Source: Halobacillus andaensis
GTDB taxonomy: Bacteria; Bacillota; Bacilli; Bacillales; Halobacillaceae
Assembly (NCBI RefSeq): GCF_014636475.1
Contig: NZ_BMEL01000001.1
Span: 1,240,001 to 1,304,000 of the forward strand
Reading direction: 5' to 3'
Length of the DNA: 64,000 bases
The translations under genes were made by a program, and so were the position numbers. This document shows positions 35,043 through 43,061 of the stretch, one piece after another. The notes under the pieces are model-generated. The model searched no databases. It was given only the letters and a program-made list of their open reading frames with translations, and was not told the origin of the DNA. The first letter of the stretch is position 1. Each line of letters begins with the position of its first letter.

Positions 35043-35524
35043 CAGGTTGTCAAAAAAGCTTGGATGGATGATAACTTACTCTGATTAGGTTCCATATTTA
35101 TCAGAAGAAAAGGAACAGGAAAAATCGTTGCTTTCCGCGGGGCATGACGGAAAGTCTCCTCGGTCTGCGACCTGCGGGCCTCTCCTGTCTGCGTGTCCCG
35201 CAGGAGTCGCCGCTTTTTCCATTCCTTTTATCTTTATGGACTTTCGGAACCATCGCAGAATGCATGCCCCTGCTGAAAGTCTCTAATTCCATAACGGCAC
35301 GGCTTATCCGTCATTTTTATAGTGATCCTTTATCGAAAAAGGGGTTTAGGAAACGGCGAGACTCCTGCGGGAAATGTGAATAAGGTGTGACCCCGGAGGG
35401 CTGATAAAACCCGAGGAGGCACACCATTCGCCCGCGGAAAGGGAGTCGCTTCCTAAAACCCTTTCGCCTACCTAATGCAAGGAAGGTTTACGTTCTCAAT
35501 GAAAAAAGGTTTATTTTCAAGCTG
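35043..35524 (+). mobile_element. Repeat element A, MITE-like, inserted in a terminator
   Basis: A 482-bp non-coding element between two exact 24-bp copies of the hmoB/thioredoxin terminator hairpin. Its left end is CAGGTTGTCAAAAAAGCTT and its right end TTTTCAAGCTG, imperfect short inverted ends. Inside are two structured parts: one around CTTTCCGCGGGG and CCCGCAGGAGTC, and a long imperfect hairpin from TTTAGGAAACGGCGAGACTC to GGGAGTCGCTTCCTAAA enclosing AATAAGGTGTG and CACACCATT. It is related to elements B and C in this window. No transposase is present, and short frames inside do not look like genes. Confidence 0.75.
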
Positions 35525-35554
35525 AGTGAGCGGCATTTACCGCTCACTTTTTTA
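35525..35554. terminator. Right copy of duplicated terminator hairpin (element A)
   Basis: Identical 24-base hairpin, here followed by six T on the plus strand. It overlaps the stop region of the thioredoxin-like gene. On the minus strand no U-tract follows. Confidence 0.85.
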
Positions 35555-36025
35555 TTCACCTGCATTTTCTTCAAAAAAGCTTTCAAACTCTTCCATCGAC
35601 TGTGCCCCGACGATACGGTCCTGTTCTTCTCCGTCTTCATAGTGAACGACAGTAGGAGTGGACTCAATGCTATACTTATTCCATTCACTCTCAAATTCAA
35701 GCAAGTTCATTTTTTTCATATCTACATTCATGTCTTGAGCGAGAGGCACAAGATCAGGTGTAGTCTCACGGCAATACTGGCATTCCGGGCTATAGAAGTA
35801 AACCGTTACCGGATCACCGGACTGCACTTCCTCCTCAAGTTCATCAGGAAGAATTTGGTTTCCATAGTCAGGATCATCGAGTTGATCAATCGTTGCCTGT
35901 TCCAGGTTGTCTTTTTCATAAGGATTATCTGCTGATTTCTGAGAGTTTTGATAGTTGACGACAAAAGCTAAGATGACGACCAGGGCCACTAGCACTGTCG
36001 CAAAAATAATCATATTCTTTTTCAT
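35552..36025 (-). CDS. Membrane-anchored thioredoxin-like protein (BdbC partner)
   Basis: A 157-aa protein with an N-terminal transmembrane anchor (residues 5-25), an acidic linker and a thioredoxin fold with active site SPECQYCRE (Cys82, Cys85) and cis-Pro in IESTPTVVHY. It should work outside the membrane in disulfide formation or reduction. Its ATG shares one base with the bdbC stop (TAATG), so the two are co-translated and probably form a redox pair. It is shorter than BdbD (about 220 aa) and closer in plan to BdbA-type proteins. Confidence 0.83.
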   Translation of the reverse strand: MKKNMIIFATVLVALVVILAFVVNYQNSQKSADNPYEKDNLEQATIDQLDDPDYGNQILPDELEEEVQSGDPVTVYFYSPECQYCRETTPDLVPLAQDMNVDMKKMNLLEFESEWNKYSIESTPTVVHYEDGEEQDRIVGAQSMEEFESFFEENAGE

Positions 36026-36450
36026 TAACTGTTTCTCCTTTGCTCACGAATCGTTAGTACGTGACTAACAAAAATAATAATAAATGCTGTTCCTGCTAGA
36101 AATGGGATGGTTATAAAACCAAGCCAGTTAATATACTCCGCATTACAAGGCACTGCTCCGCAGGAATCACCTGCAGACTGAAAAGCAGGAACTTTTTGAA
36201 TCATATAATGATAAAGGGAAACACCTGCCCCTATTCCGCTTAATACTAACCCTGCCGCCGCCGCTTCTGTATTTTTCCTAATTAACGAGGCACCATAGAT
36301 GACAACTAAAGGATACATAAGAATCCGCTGATACCAGCATAATTCACAAGGTGTATAGTTCAGTATCTCTGAAAAAAACAAACTCCCCAGCGTAGCAGCT
36401 AATGAGACAGCCCACGCTGTAAATAGTAAGGTTTCGCTTCGCTTTTTCAT
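36025..36450 (-). CDS. bdbC: Disulfide oxidoreductase BdbC (DsbB family)
   Basis: A 141-aa quinone-coupled thiol oxidase with four membrane helices. The first Cys pair is in YTPCELCWYQR (Cys35, Cys38) and the second in DSCGAVPC (Cys97, Cys102), as in DsbB/BdbC. It reoxidises an extracytoplasmic thioredoxin, most likely the product of the overlapping downstream gene. Such pairs are needed for competence pseudopilus and exported disulfide proteins in B. subtilis; comK is 14 kb away. Confidence 0.9.
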   Translation of the reverse strand: MKKRSETLLFTAWAVSLAATLGSLFFSEILNYTPCELCWYQRILMYPLVVIYGASLIRKNTEAAAAGLVLSGIGAGVSLYHYMIQKVPAFQSAGDSCGAVPCNAEYINWLGFITIPFLAGTAFIIIFVSHVLTIREQRRNS

Positions 36451-36607
36451 TTCTAATTTCCTTTCTTCCTCTCTCCCACTGTTATTATACTAGGTATTGT
36501 TTTGAAATCAAAACAGGAAATGCAATCTGATTGTTTTTACGTTTAAACGAGAAAGAACAGGGAATATTTTAAATGTGCCAAGATTTTTCAGAAAGGATGA
36601 TCATGAA

Positions 36608-37045
36608 ATGGACGAAAAAATGCAACAATTAATCGATGGACTCAACGAAGACTTAGCGAATGAATATGCGGCGACCATTATGTATACTTACAACGCTGCC
36701 GTCGTATCAGGTTTATACCGATCTGTGCTCAAACCGTTCTTCGAAAGTGAAGTAGCGGATGAACAAGGTCATGCTTTATACCTTGCTGAGAAAATCAGCA
36801 TTTTAGGAGGCACACCAACGACTACTCCTGCTGAAGTTAAGCAGCATACAGAAGTTAAAGCTATGCTCAGAGAAGCACGTGAAGCAGAACGTGCAACAAT
36901 TGAGCGATATGAAGAGCGTAAACAGCAAGCTGAAGAACTAAACTTAACTGAATTGTCCGTGAAGCTCGATGACCTTATTTCAGATGAAACGGGTCATATG
37001 GAAGAAATCGATCGATTGCTTCAAGATACCCGTCTTCACGAATAA
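36608..37045 (+). CDS. Ferritin-like (bacterioferritin/DPS-type) protein
   Basis: A 145-aa four-helix ferritin-like protein. Carboxylates and His expected for a di-iron site are visible: NEDLANEYAATIMY in helix 1, ESEVADEQGHALYLAEKI in helix 2, and DETGHMEEIDRLL in helix 4. It may store or oxidise iron. The start is the ATG after AAAGGATGATC; an upstream frame extension has no site. No PerR or Fur box was seen. It has its own terminator. Confidence 0.8.
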   Translation: MDEKMQQLIDGLNEDLANEYAATIMYTYNAAVVSGLYRSVLKPFFESEVADEQGHALYLAEKISILGGTPTTTPAEVKQHTEVKAMLREAREAERATIERYEERKQQAEELNLTELSVKLDDLISDETGHMEEIDRLLQDTRLHE

Positions 37046-37060
37046 TTTTAATTGCTAAAG

Positions 37061-37093
37061 AAAGCCTGTCGACTCGTTCGACAGGCTTTTTTG
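37061..37093 (+). terminator. Terminator of the ferritin-like gene
   Basis: AAAGCCTGTCGA and TCGACAGGCTTT form a 12-bp stem, with the T-run TTTTTT overlapping its end. Confidence 0.92.
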
Positions 37094-37261
37094 CATGTAG
37101 AGTTTCTTCCGTTTTCTCTCTGTGCATTGTTTGTCTCGTTATTAATAATGAAAGGTCATTTAGGCTGTTTCAATCTCGCCTTTAGTGTTTCCCCTTGCTT
37201 TAACTATTAAAAATAGTCTGATATATTAAGTACAACATAAAGACGAGGAGAGGTAGAAACT

Positions 37262-38434
37262 ATGTGGAACAATATTTTTGAAGCCATTGATGCTCAATAT
37301 GAAAATATGGTGCACACGCGCCGCTACTTACACCAGCATCCGGAAGTATCTTTTGAAGAAACAGAAACCGCTGCATTTATCCAGCAAACGTACGACCGAC
37401 TAGGCATTCCATACGAAAAAAATGTAGGAGGGAATGGAGTCCTCGCTACATTAAAAGGTGGAAAACCAGGCAAGAAAATTGCGTTACGAGCCGACTTTGA
37501 TGCCCTTCCGATTCATGAAGAAAACGATGTGGAATACAAATCAAAAGTTGACGGCGTGATGCACGCATGCGGCCACGACGGCCACACAGCCGCTTTATTA
37601 GGACTGGCTGAAGCCATTTTACCTTTCCAGGAGGACTTACCCGGAACGATCGTTTTTTTACACCAGCATGCAGAGGAATACGCCCCCGGCGGAGCCAAGC
37701 CGATTATAGAATCTGGAGCATTGGAAGATGTAGACGCTGTATTTGGTACTCACTTATGGGTCAACACACCTACAGGGGTCATTCAAACGACGAAAGGACC
37801 TTTTATGGCTGGAGCCGATCGTTTTCATATTACGGTCAAAGGAAAAGGCGGACACGGAGCCATTCCTCACCAGACGAAGGATGCCATTGTGATCGCTTCT
37901 CAAGTTGTTTCGTCTTTACAACAAATCGTAAGCCGACGAGTGAATCCATTAGACACCGCTGTGTTAACAGTCGGTACATTTGAATCAGGTGACGCTTTTA
38001 ACGTTATTGCTGATTCTGCGTTTTTAACAGGTACCGTTCGTACGTTTAGGCCTGAGGTGCAAGAACTAATCATCGAAGAAATGGAAAAAGTGATTAAAGG
38101 AGCATGCACGGGGAACGATGCCGATTATGAATTTGACTACTTTAAAGGGTACACTCCTGTAGTCAATCATGAAAAGGAAGCCTCATTGATTTTACAGGAC
38201 GCACCTAAAGCTGATGCTTCCCTTACCACGGAAGAAGTTGAGCCTGTCATGGCAGGTGAGGATTTTGCTTATTACCTGGAAAACAAACCGGGAGCCTTCT
38301 ACTTTACAGGCGCTCAAATTCCAGAGCATTATTACCCCCACCATCATCCAAAATTTGATTTTGATGAAAAGGCCCTTCCACACGCCGCCAAAACCTTGAT
38401 TCAAGCTTACCGTTCGTATCAGGAACAAACTTAA
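37262..38434 (+). CDS. yhaA: M20 family amidohydrolase YhaA
   Basis: A 390-aa metallopeptidase-fold amidohydrolase. Metal ligands appear in MHACGHDGHTAALLG (about 99-113), HQHAEEYAPGGAKP, and HHHPKFDFDEKAL near the end; GKGGHGAIPHQTKDAI is the dimerisation-domain motif. Related enzymes deacylate amino acids such as N-acetyl-diaminopimelate; the true substrate is uncertain. GAGGAGAGG precedes the ATG. Its stop TAA interleaves with the stop of convergent ecsC (shared TTAA), with no terminator between. Confidence 0.87.
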   Translation: MWNNIFEAIDAQYENMVHTRRYLHQHPEVSFEETETAAFIQQTYDRLGIPYEKNVGGNGVLATLKGGKPGKKIALRADFDALPIHEENDVEYKSKVDGVMHACGHDGHTAALLGLAEAILPFQEDLPGTIVFLHQHAEEYAPGGAKPIIESGALEDVDAVFGTHLWVNTPTGVIQTTKGPFMAGADRFHITVKGKGGHGAIPHQTKDAIVIASQVVSSLQQIVSRRVNPLDTAVLTVGTFESGDAFNVIADSAFLTGTVRTFRPEVQELIIEEMEKVIKGACTGNDADYEFDYFKGYTPVVNHEKEASLILQDAPKADASLTTEEVEPVMAGEDFAYYLENKPGAFYFTGAQIPEHYYPHHHPKFDFDEKALPHAAKTLIQAYRSYQEQT

Positions 38435-39138
38435 TGGAGCAGGCGGAGACGATGAACGTTCATCGTCGTCTCCCCTAACTGTTCCAATAACCTTCCATTA
38501 GCTACATACCCTACCACAGCCCCTAACCCGGGTAAAAGCTGCATCAACTTTACGAGATCAATCGTATCTCGATACTCAATCTGCAGCGTTTTCCAATCGA
38601 TTTGCTTCCTTGCCTCCCCTTCATTTTCCCAATTCACTAACAAGTCTCTCACCTTAACCCGCTGCTGATCACTAGAAAATGCGAGCATAAAAATATGAAG
38701 CAAAAATACTCTTTCCTCATATCGATGAACGTCCAGCCCATAATATTGACCCGCATCAAATAAGAACTTCATTTTAATGCTTAACAATAAAGGAAAGTCA
38801 GCCACTCCAAGCCAAAAACCGCCTGCTCCAGTACCTGCCCCTTCCCAGGAGGCCGTCGATTTATATTGCTTCAGACGTTCGATCACCAGTTGTTCCCGCT
38901 CATAAAATGACCAGTCTTCCTGTTTTTCAATGGGACGAATGTATTGCGACGACGTTAAAGATAATTCGATCATTTTTTTTATACTTTCCGTCACGACGGA
39001 ATGAACACGCTCTGGAATTTTTTTATTCACCTTCGATTGGAATCCTTTTGATGTTCGTTGAATCACTCCAGAACGCTTCTCAAGCGATCGGCTCCAACGC
39101 AGTGCTTCCTTGTACTTCTTCTCTTCATAATTCCTCAT
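38431..39138 (-). CDS. ecsC: EcsC family protein
   Basis: A 235-aa EcsC protein, third gene of the ecs operon. Family blocks are WEGAGTGAGGFWLGVADFPLLLSIK and RDTIDLVKLMQLLPGLGAVVGYVAN, both glycine-rich and hydrophobic. I use the ATG after TTTGGAGGG; the open frame continues upstream into ecsB without a site. The length equals B. subtilis EcsC. A hairpin with a T-run lies just before its ribosome site, so expression may be lowered relative to ecsAB. Confidence 0.88.
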   Translation of the reverse strand: MRNYEEKKYKEALRWSRSLEKRSGVIQRTSKGFQSKVNKKIPERVHSVVTESIKKMIELSLTSSQYIRPIEKQEDWSFYEREQLVIERLKQYKSTASWEGAGTGAGGFWLGVADFPLLLSIKMKFLFDAGQYYGLDVHRYEERVFLLHIFMLAFSSDQQRVKVRDLLVNWENEGEARKQIDWKTLQIEYRDTIDLVKLMQLLPGLGAVVGYVANGRLLEQLGETTMNVHRLRLLH

Positions 39139-39148
39139 TATATCCCTC

Positions 39149-39177
39149 CAAAAAATGCGGCCCATGAAGGACCGCAT
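39149..39177 (-). terminator. Intra-operon terminator/attenuator between ecsB and ecsC
   Basis: On the minus strand ATGCGGTCC-TTCAT-GGGCCGCAT is followed by TTTTT and then directly by the ecsC ribosome site GGAGGG. It would let only part of the transcripts reach ecsC. Confidence 0.65.
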
Positions 39178-39182
39178 ATGAC

Positions 39183-40397
39183 TTACATAAGACGTGGTTT
39201 CACGTAGCTTTGAATAAAGATATAGGTGAACAACGTACCACCTGCCGCCACGATGAGCACACCTGACAAATTCCACTGAATTAAGAATAACAACGTAAAT
39301 AATATGGTTTGAAAAAGCATCAGCTGCTTTAAAAAGGTAAGCATCGCTTGCTGCTTCCACTCTTTTTTTACAGGATATAAATCGAGCCACACAATAATTC
39401 GGTGATGATTCCAAAGCGACATCATTTGAAAAGCACTTAAGTAAAGGAAAAGAATCGCGAATGCAATCTTCACCCATAGATTAGGGACAAACCAAACCGC
39501 AAGACCACCGATCCCAATTAACCGAAAGTACATCCCTAAATAATCACTGCTTCGGATAAACGTAATCCGATACAAATACGTGAACGTCTCATTCTGACGA
39601 TAATGAATGGAAGCGGTCAATAACCGTACAAGCGCATGTCGTTTCTTTACTGTATTTCGTAAATGGGGCACATCCGTAAACATGTTGGCAATCCGGTAAA
39701 AGGTTCGCATTCTAGCTCGATCCTTAAGAACTAGCAAATCAAAGACGAGACCGGCCTTTTTACTTGAGTATTGGAAAATATAAATCACTAAAACGACAAG
39801 AATGAGAGTAACAATACCGACAAATAAAAGTTCATTTTCAGCAAAGAAAAAAAACAAGCAAATAGTCAGTAAGGTTCTGATCGCTTGATCAGTCAAACGA
39901 ATCGTTGGGTTTCTCTCTTTTAACATCCACCAATTCGCAAACATGTTCAACGCTTTAACGACGAGCAATCCGACAAGCATGTAAAGATAGTGGCTCATCC
40001 CTAATTCGGGATAGGATTCAAAATAAAGCGGTCCGAGAGCTGCGACGACAAGAAAGATCAAATAAAGCTGGATGACAAAGCTGTATCCTAAGCATCGCTT
40101 AAAATAATCCTTTAACTGGTGCTCAGCAGGTAAGAGAAACACTAAATCAGGTTCCTTTAATAAAGTTCGAACAGGACTGTAGCTGGCGGCTAGTCCAAAA
40201 ACAATACCTACAACCCAAGCAGTAGGAAAGTTTTCCGGAAGCTCCATCAGCCACCTTTGATAGTAATAGGCAAGTGCTGAGATAAAAAAGAACATAGCGA
40301 TCGCAATATGGCCGTTAAAAATATATTTTAAGTACCGGCTGGTTTCTTTAATATGAGCCTGAAAACGCTGGCTCCACAATTCTTTTGCATTAATCAT
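39183..40397 (-). CDS. ecsB: ABC transporter permease EcsB
   Basis: A 404-aa polytopic membrane protein with six or more helices, the permease of the EcsAB transporter. In B. subtilis ecsAB affects secretion, competence, sporulation and regulated intramembrane proteolysis by RasP. Recognisable blocks are YSPVRTLLKEPDLVFLLPAEHQLKDYF in the first third. The start overlaps the ecsA stop by eight bases. The exported substrate, possibly peptide fragments, is unproven. Confidence 0.9.
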   Translation of the reverse strand: MINAKELWSQRFQAHIKETSRYLKYIFNGHIAIAMFFFISALAYYYQRWLMELPENFPTAWVVGIVFGLAASYSPVRTLLKEPDLVFLLPAEHQLKDYFKRCLGYSFVIQLYLIFLVVAALGPLYFESYPELGMSHYLYMLVGLLVVKALNMFANWWMLKERNPTIRLTDQAIRTLLTICLFFFFAENELLFVGIVTLILVVLVIYIFQYSSKKAGLVFDLLVLKDRARMRTFYRIANMFTDVPHLRNTVKKRHALVRLLTASIHYRQNETFTYLYRITFIRSSDYLGMYFRLIGIGGLAVWFVPNLWVKIAFAILFLYLSAFQMMSLWNHHRIIVWLDLYPVKKEWKQQAMLTFLKQLMLFQTILFTLLFLIQWNLSGVLIVAAGGTLFTYIFIQSYVKPRLM

Positions 40398-41133
40398 CGG
40401 CGTCTTCCTTTGTTAACTGTATATAAATATCATCTAACGAGGCACGCGGCTTTCCAAATGATTGGCGCAGCTCCTCTAGTGTACCGAGGGCACGGATTTC
40501 ACCATCGTGCAAAATGACAAAACGGTCACAGTACTTTTCGGCCGTCGCCAATATATGTGTAGACATGAGAATGCCCGCTCCCTTCTCCTTCATTTCCTCC
40601 ATGAGTTCCAAGTAGGATTGAATGCCTAAAGGGTCTAACCCGACAAATGGCTCGTCGACAATGTAGAGATCTGGCTCAATTAAGAATGCACACATGATCA
40701 TCACCTTTTGTCTCATACCTTTAGAAAAGTGAACAGGAAACCAGTTCAGCTTTTTAGACAAACGAAATTCTTTGAGCAGTGGATCAAGTCTCTTCTTAAA
40801 CGTTTCTTCAGAAATATTGTAAGCCATCGCCGTTAAGTGAAGATGTTCGTACAACGTAAGTTCATCATATAGAATGGGAACTTCCGGAATATAGCCGAGC
40901 TGCTGGCGATAGCCTTCGGGATTTTCATCAAATGTCGTCCCATTAATAGCCACCTTTCCTTTTTTCGCCTGCATCATTCCGATCACGTGTTTAATCGTCG
41001 TACTCTTCCCTGCTCCATTTAATCCTATTAAACCTACTATTTCATTAGGAAAAACATCAAACGAAATCCCGTGCAGCACATTCTTATGAGTGTATCCTCC
41101 ATGCAAATCTTCTATATGTAATAATGAGTTCAA
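40390..41133 (-). CDS. ecsA: ABC transporter ATP-binding protein EcsA
   Basis: A 247-aa ABC ATPase: Walker A GLNGAGKSTT, signature HFSKGMRQKVM, Walker B LYIVDEPFVGLDP and the H-loop STHIL. The frame runs 22 codons further upstream, but the TTG after AGAGGGATC gives MNSLLHIEDLHGGYT and the exact length of B. subtilis EcsA. First gene of ecsABC, diverging from hit. Confidence 0.92.
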   Translation of the reverse strand: MNSLLHIEDLHGGYTHKNVLHGISFDVFPNEIVGLIGLNGAGKSTTIKHVIGMMQAKKGKVAINGTTFDENPEGYRQQLGYIPEVPILYDELTLYEHLHLTAMAYNISEETFKKRLDPLLKEFRLSKKLNWFPVHFSKGMRQKVMIMCAFLIEPDLYIVDEPFVGLDPLGIQSYLELMEEMKEKGAGILMSTHILATAEKYCDRFVILHDGEIRALGTLEELRQSFGKPRASLDDIYIQLTKEDADD

Positions 41134-41285
41134 ATCGATCCCTCTTTCTCGCATACTTCTTTCTAATAAAATTTTATCATAATCTGATGAGCGTGGCACT
41201 TAAACGCCATAGAAGACTTTCAATCGAGAAATATATTCTTTTTATGATACAATTATACAAACATTCATGTAAGGAGTGACGGAAA

Positions 41286-41717
41286 ATGACTCATGACAGC
41301 AACTGTATTTTTTGTAAGATTATTAACGGAGATATCCCATCAGCTAAAGTATATGAAGACGAAGACGTGTATGCGTTCCTTGATATCAGCCAAGTAACAA
41401 AAGGACATACTCTCGTTATTCCAAAGACGCATACAAAAGATATTTATTCAACAAATGAACAGGTGGCTGAAAATTTGTTCGCTCGTATCCCTAAAGTAGC
41501 CAACGCTATCAAGAGTGCTTTTCAACCTATTGGATTGAACCTCCTCAACAACAACGAAGAGCCGGCTGGGCAATCTGTATTCCATTTACATATTCACCTT
41601 ATCCCTCGCTATGGTGAAAATGATGGATTCGAACCGAATTGGATCGTGCACTCGGACGATTACTCAAATGATGACCTTCAAGCAATGGCTAAAGAAATTA
41701 ACGACCAAATCAGCTAG
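41286..41717 (+). CDS. hit: HIT family nucleotide-binding protein
   Basis: A 143-aa histidine-triad hydrolase. The triad HLHIHLIPR (His100, His102, His104) and the zinc motif CIFCKII are present. HinT-type proteins hydrolyse AMP-lysine and other phosphoramidates. AAGGAGTGACGG precedes the ATG. It lies opposite ecsA, as in B. subtilis. Confidence 0.93.
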   Translation: MTHDSNCIFCKIINGDIPSAKVYEDEDVYAFLDISQVTKGHTLVIPKTHTKDIYSTNEQVAENLFARIPKVANAIKSAFQPIGLNLLNNNEEPAGQSVFHLHIHLIPRYGENDGFEPNWIVHSDDYSNDDLQAMAKEINDQIS

Positions 41718-41787
41718 TCAACTTGTAAAATCAACTGGTTTTGCTATAATTATGTATGCATCTGCAATCGGTCATAAGGATACGGTT

Positions 41788-41824
41788 GAGGTGAAATAGA
41801 TGAGTTTAGAAGAGAAGAGGAGAG
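41788..41824 (+). promoter_or_regulatory. TRAP-binding site over the trpP ribosome site
   Basis: Six (T/G)AG triplets begin at 41797, 41802, 41807, 41812, 41817 and 41822, each exactly five bases after the last; another GAG is at 41788. This is the (G/U)AGNN repeat bound by tryptophan-loaded TRAP (MtrB). The last triplets form the AGGAGAG ribosome site, so bound TRAP would block trpP translation, as reported for B. subtilis trpP. Confidence 0.82.
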
Positions 41825-41832
41825 AGAAACAA

Positions 41833-42357
41833 ATGAATACACGTGTTTTAGTCATGCTTTCATTATTAGTCGGAATGGGTGCTGTATTGCATGCTGTCCT
41901 GCCGCCATTTTTCTTAGGAATGCGTCCAGATATGATGCTCGCGATGATGTTTTTAGGCATTATCCTGTTTCCTAAACTGCCGTACGTCGTGGTTTTATCC
42001 GCAGCTACTGGTATGATTTCAGCTTTGACTACGACGGTACCAGGAGGACAACTAGCAAACTTAATTGATAAGCCCATTACTGCGTTCATCTTTTTTGCAC
42101 TGTTTTTAAGTTTGCGCAACGTGCTGAAGCACGCAGCGGCACCCGTATTAACAGCTGTTGGTACGCTCATTAGCGGAACTATATTTCTAAGCTGTGTGCT
42201 TTTTGTAATCGGAATGATGGAAGCTAGCTTTGGAGCCATGTTCGTGACGATTGTATTGCCTACAGCAATTATTAATACGGTAGCCATGGTGATTATTTAT
42301 CCAGTGGCACAAACTATACTCAAGCGTACAACACCAGCTCAATCTATGAGCGTTTAA
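41833..42357 (+). CDS. trpP: Tryptophan transporter TrpP
   Basis: A 174-aa membrane protein with about five helices, matching TrpP (YhaG): MNTRVLVMLSLLVGMGAVLH, RPDMMLAMMFLGI, VPGGQLANLIDKPITAFIFF. It is thought to import tryptophan. The start MNTR is chosen over an in-frame ATG 33 bases upstream because the intervening bases are the TRAP repeats and GAGGAGAG lies before this ATG. It follows hit by 115 bp and ends in its own terminator. Confidence 0.9.
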   Translation: MNTRVLVMLSLLVGMGAVLHAVLPPFFLGMRPDMMLAMMFLGIILFPKLPYVVVLSAATGMISALTTTVPGGQLANLIDKPITAFIFFALFLSLRNVLKHAAAPVLTAVGTLISGTIFLSCVLFVIGMMEASFGAMFVTIVLPTAIINTVAMVIIYPVAQTILKRTTPAQSMSV

Positions 42358-42387
42358 AGCAAAAAGGTGGTCTTAGTCATCACCCAA

Positions 42388-42420
42388 GGCCGCTACTTGA
42401 ATTTGTAGCGGCCTGTTTTA
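42388..42420 (+). terminator. Terminator of trpP
   Basis: GGCCGCTAC and GTAGCGGCC flank an eight-base loop, followed by TGTTTTATTT. Confidence 0.82.
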
Positions 42421-42497
42421 TTTCAATTATTAGGTTTTAAACGTACATATTAAGAGAAAATAATAAATAGTCATAGTTTCTGAAAGGAGTTTTTCTC

Positions 42498-42899
42498 ATG
42501 GCAAATGCGAAATCTTTAGTTTTAGGGATCATTATCGGTGGTGCTGCAAGTGCTGCTTACACGTTACTCAATACTCCATCTTCCGGTCGAGACTTCCGGG
42601 AAAACGCTAGATTGAAAAGTGAAAATCTAAAGACCACGATCTTAAGCCTGAAGGAAGAGGGATTACAACTAAAGGATCAAATTGCTCAAACGTCAAAAGA
42701 AGGTGCTGAGCTCATTAAAGAACTCTCAGAAGACGTAAAAAGCTCGGTAGAAAGCTGGAAGCGCACGGTTGAACCTCATCAGAAAAACATCCAGAAATAT
42801 TTAGAGCAAATCGAAGAAAGCTTAAAGGAGTTAGAAGAAAAAGCAAAAGCTGAGCAGAATACAGACCCTGTCGACGAAGATACTCAGCCGAGCCACTAA
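42498..42899 (+). CDS. yhaH: YtxH-domain membrane-anchored protein YhaH
   Basis: A 133-aa protein with one N-terminal glycine-zipper helix (LVLGIIIGGAASAAYTLL), then the YtxH-type sequence TPSSGRDFRENAR and a long charged coiled coil to the acidic end. The function is unknown; the family belongs to general-stress or cell-envelope sets in Bacillus. AAAGGAG precedes the ATG. Location near trpP and hpr agrees with B. subtilis. Confidence 0.85.
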   Translation: MANAKSLVLGIIIGGAASAAYTLLNTPSSGRDFRENARLKSENLKTTILSLKEEGLQLKDQIAQTSKEGAELIKELSEDVKSSVESWKRTVEPHQKNIQKYLEQIEESLKELEEKAKAEQNTDPVDEDTQPSH

Positions 42900-42908
42900 T
42901 ACCTATAC

Positions 42909-42951
42909 AAAGAGAGTTTTCAGAGTGAGGGACCTGAGAATTCTCTTTTTT
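42909..42951 (+). terminator. Terminator of yhaH
   Basis: AAAGAGAGTTTTCAG pairs imperfectly with CTGAGAATTCTCTTT and runs into TTTTTT. Confidence 0.8.
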
Positions 42952-43013
42952 AATGGCTGCGTTTATCCCCACGGTGATAAAAAATGCAGCATTACTTACA
43001 ACATCCTTTTCAT

Positions 43014-43048
43014 AAAAAAATCCGCCTCCTATCTGGAGGCGGATTTTT
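43014..43048. terminator. Terminator directly after opuAB
   Basis: AAAAATCCGCCTCC and its complement enclose TATCT. U-tracts on both strands. It lies 13 bp past the opuAB stop and shows that no opuAC follows. Confidence 0.92.
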
Positions 43049-43061
43049 CTGTTTTATTTTG

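Noticed and set aside
35101-35383. Short frames on both strands inside element A, and similar ones in B and C
   Set aside because: They lack ribosome sites, overlap hairpins, and change frame between copies; the DNA itself is what is conserved.
36451-36607. PerR or Fur box in front of the ferritin-like gene
   Set aside because: The AT-rich upstream sequence has no 7-1-7 dyad that fits either consensus.
41800-41832. Upstream in-frame ATG as trpP start
   Set aside because: It lies inside the TRAP triplet array; the downstream ATG gives MNTR as in TrpP proteins and has its own ribosome site.
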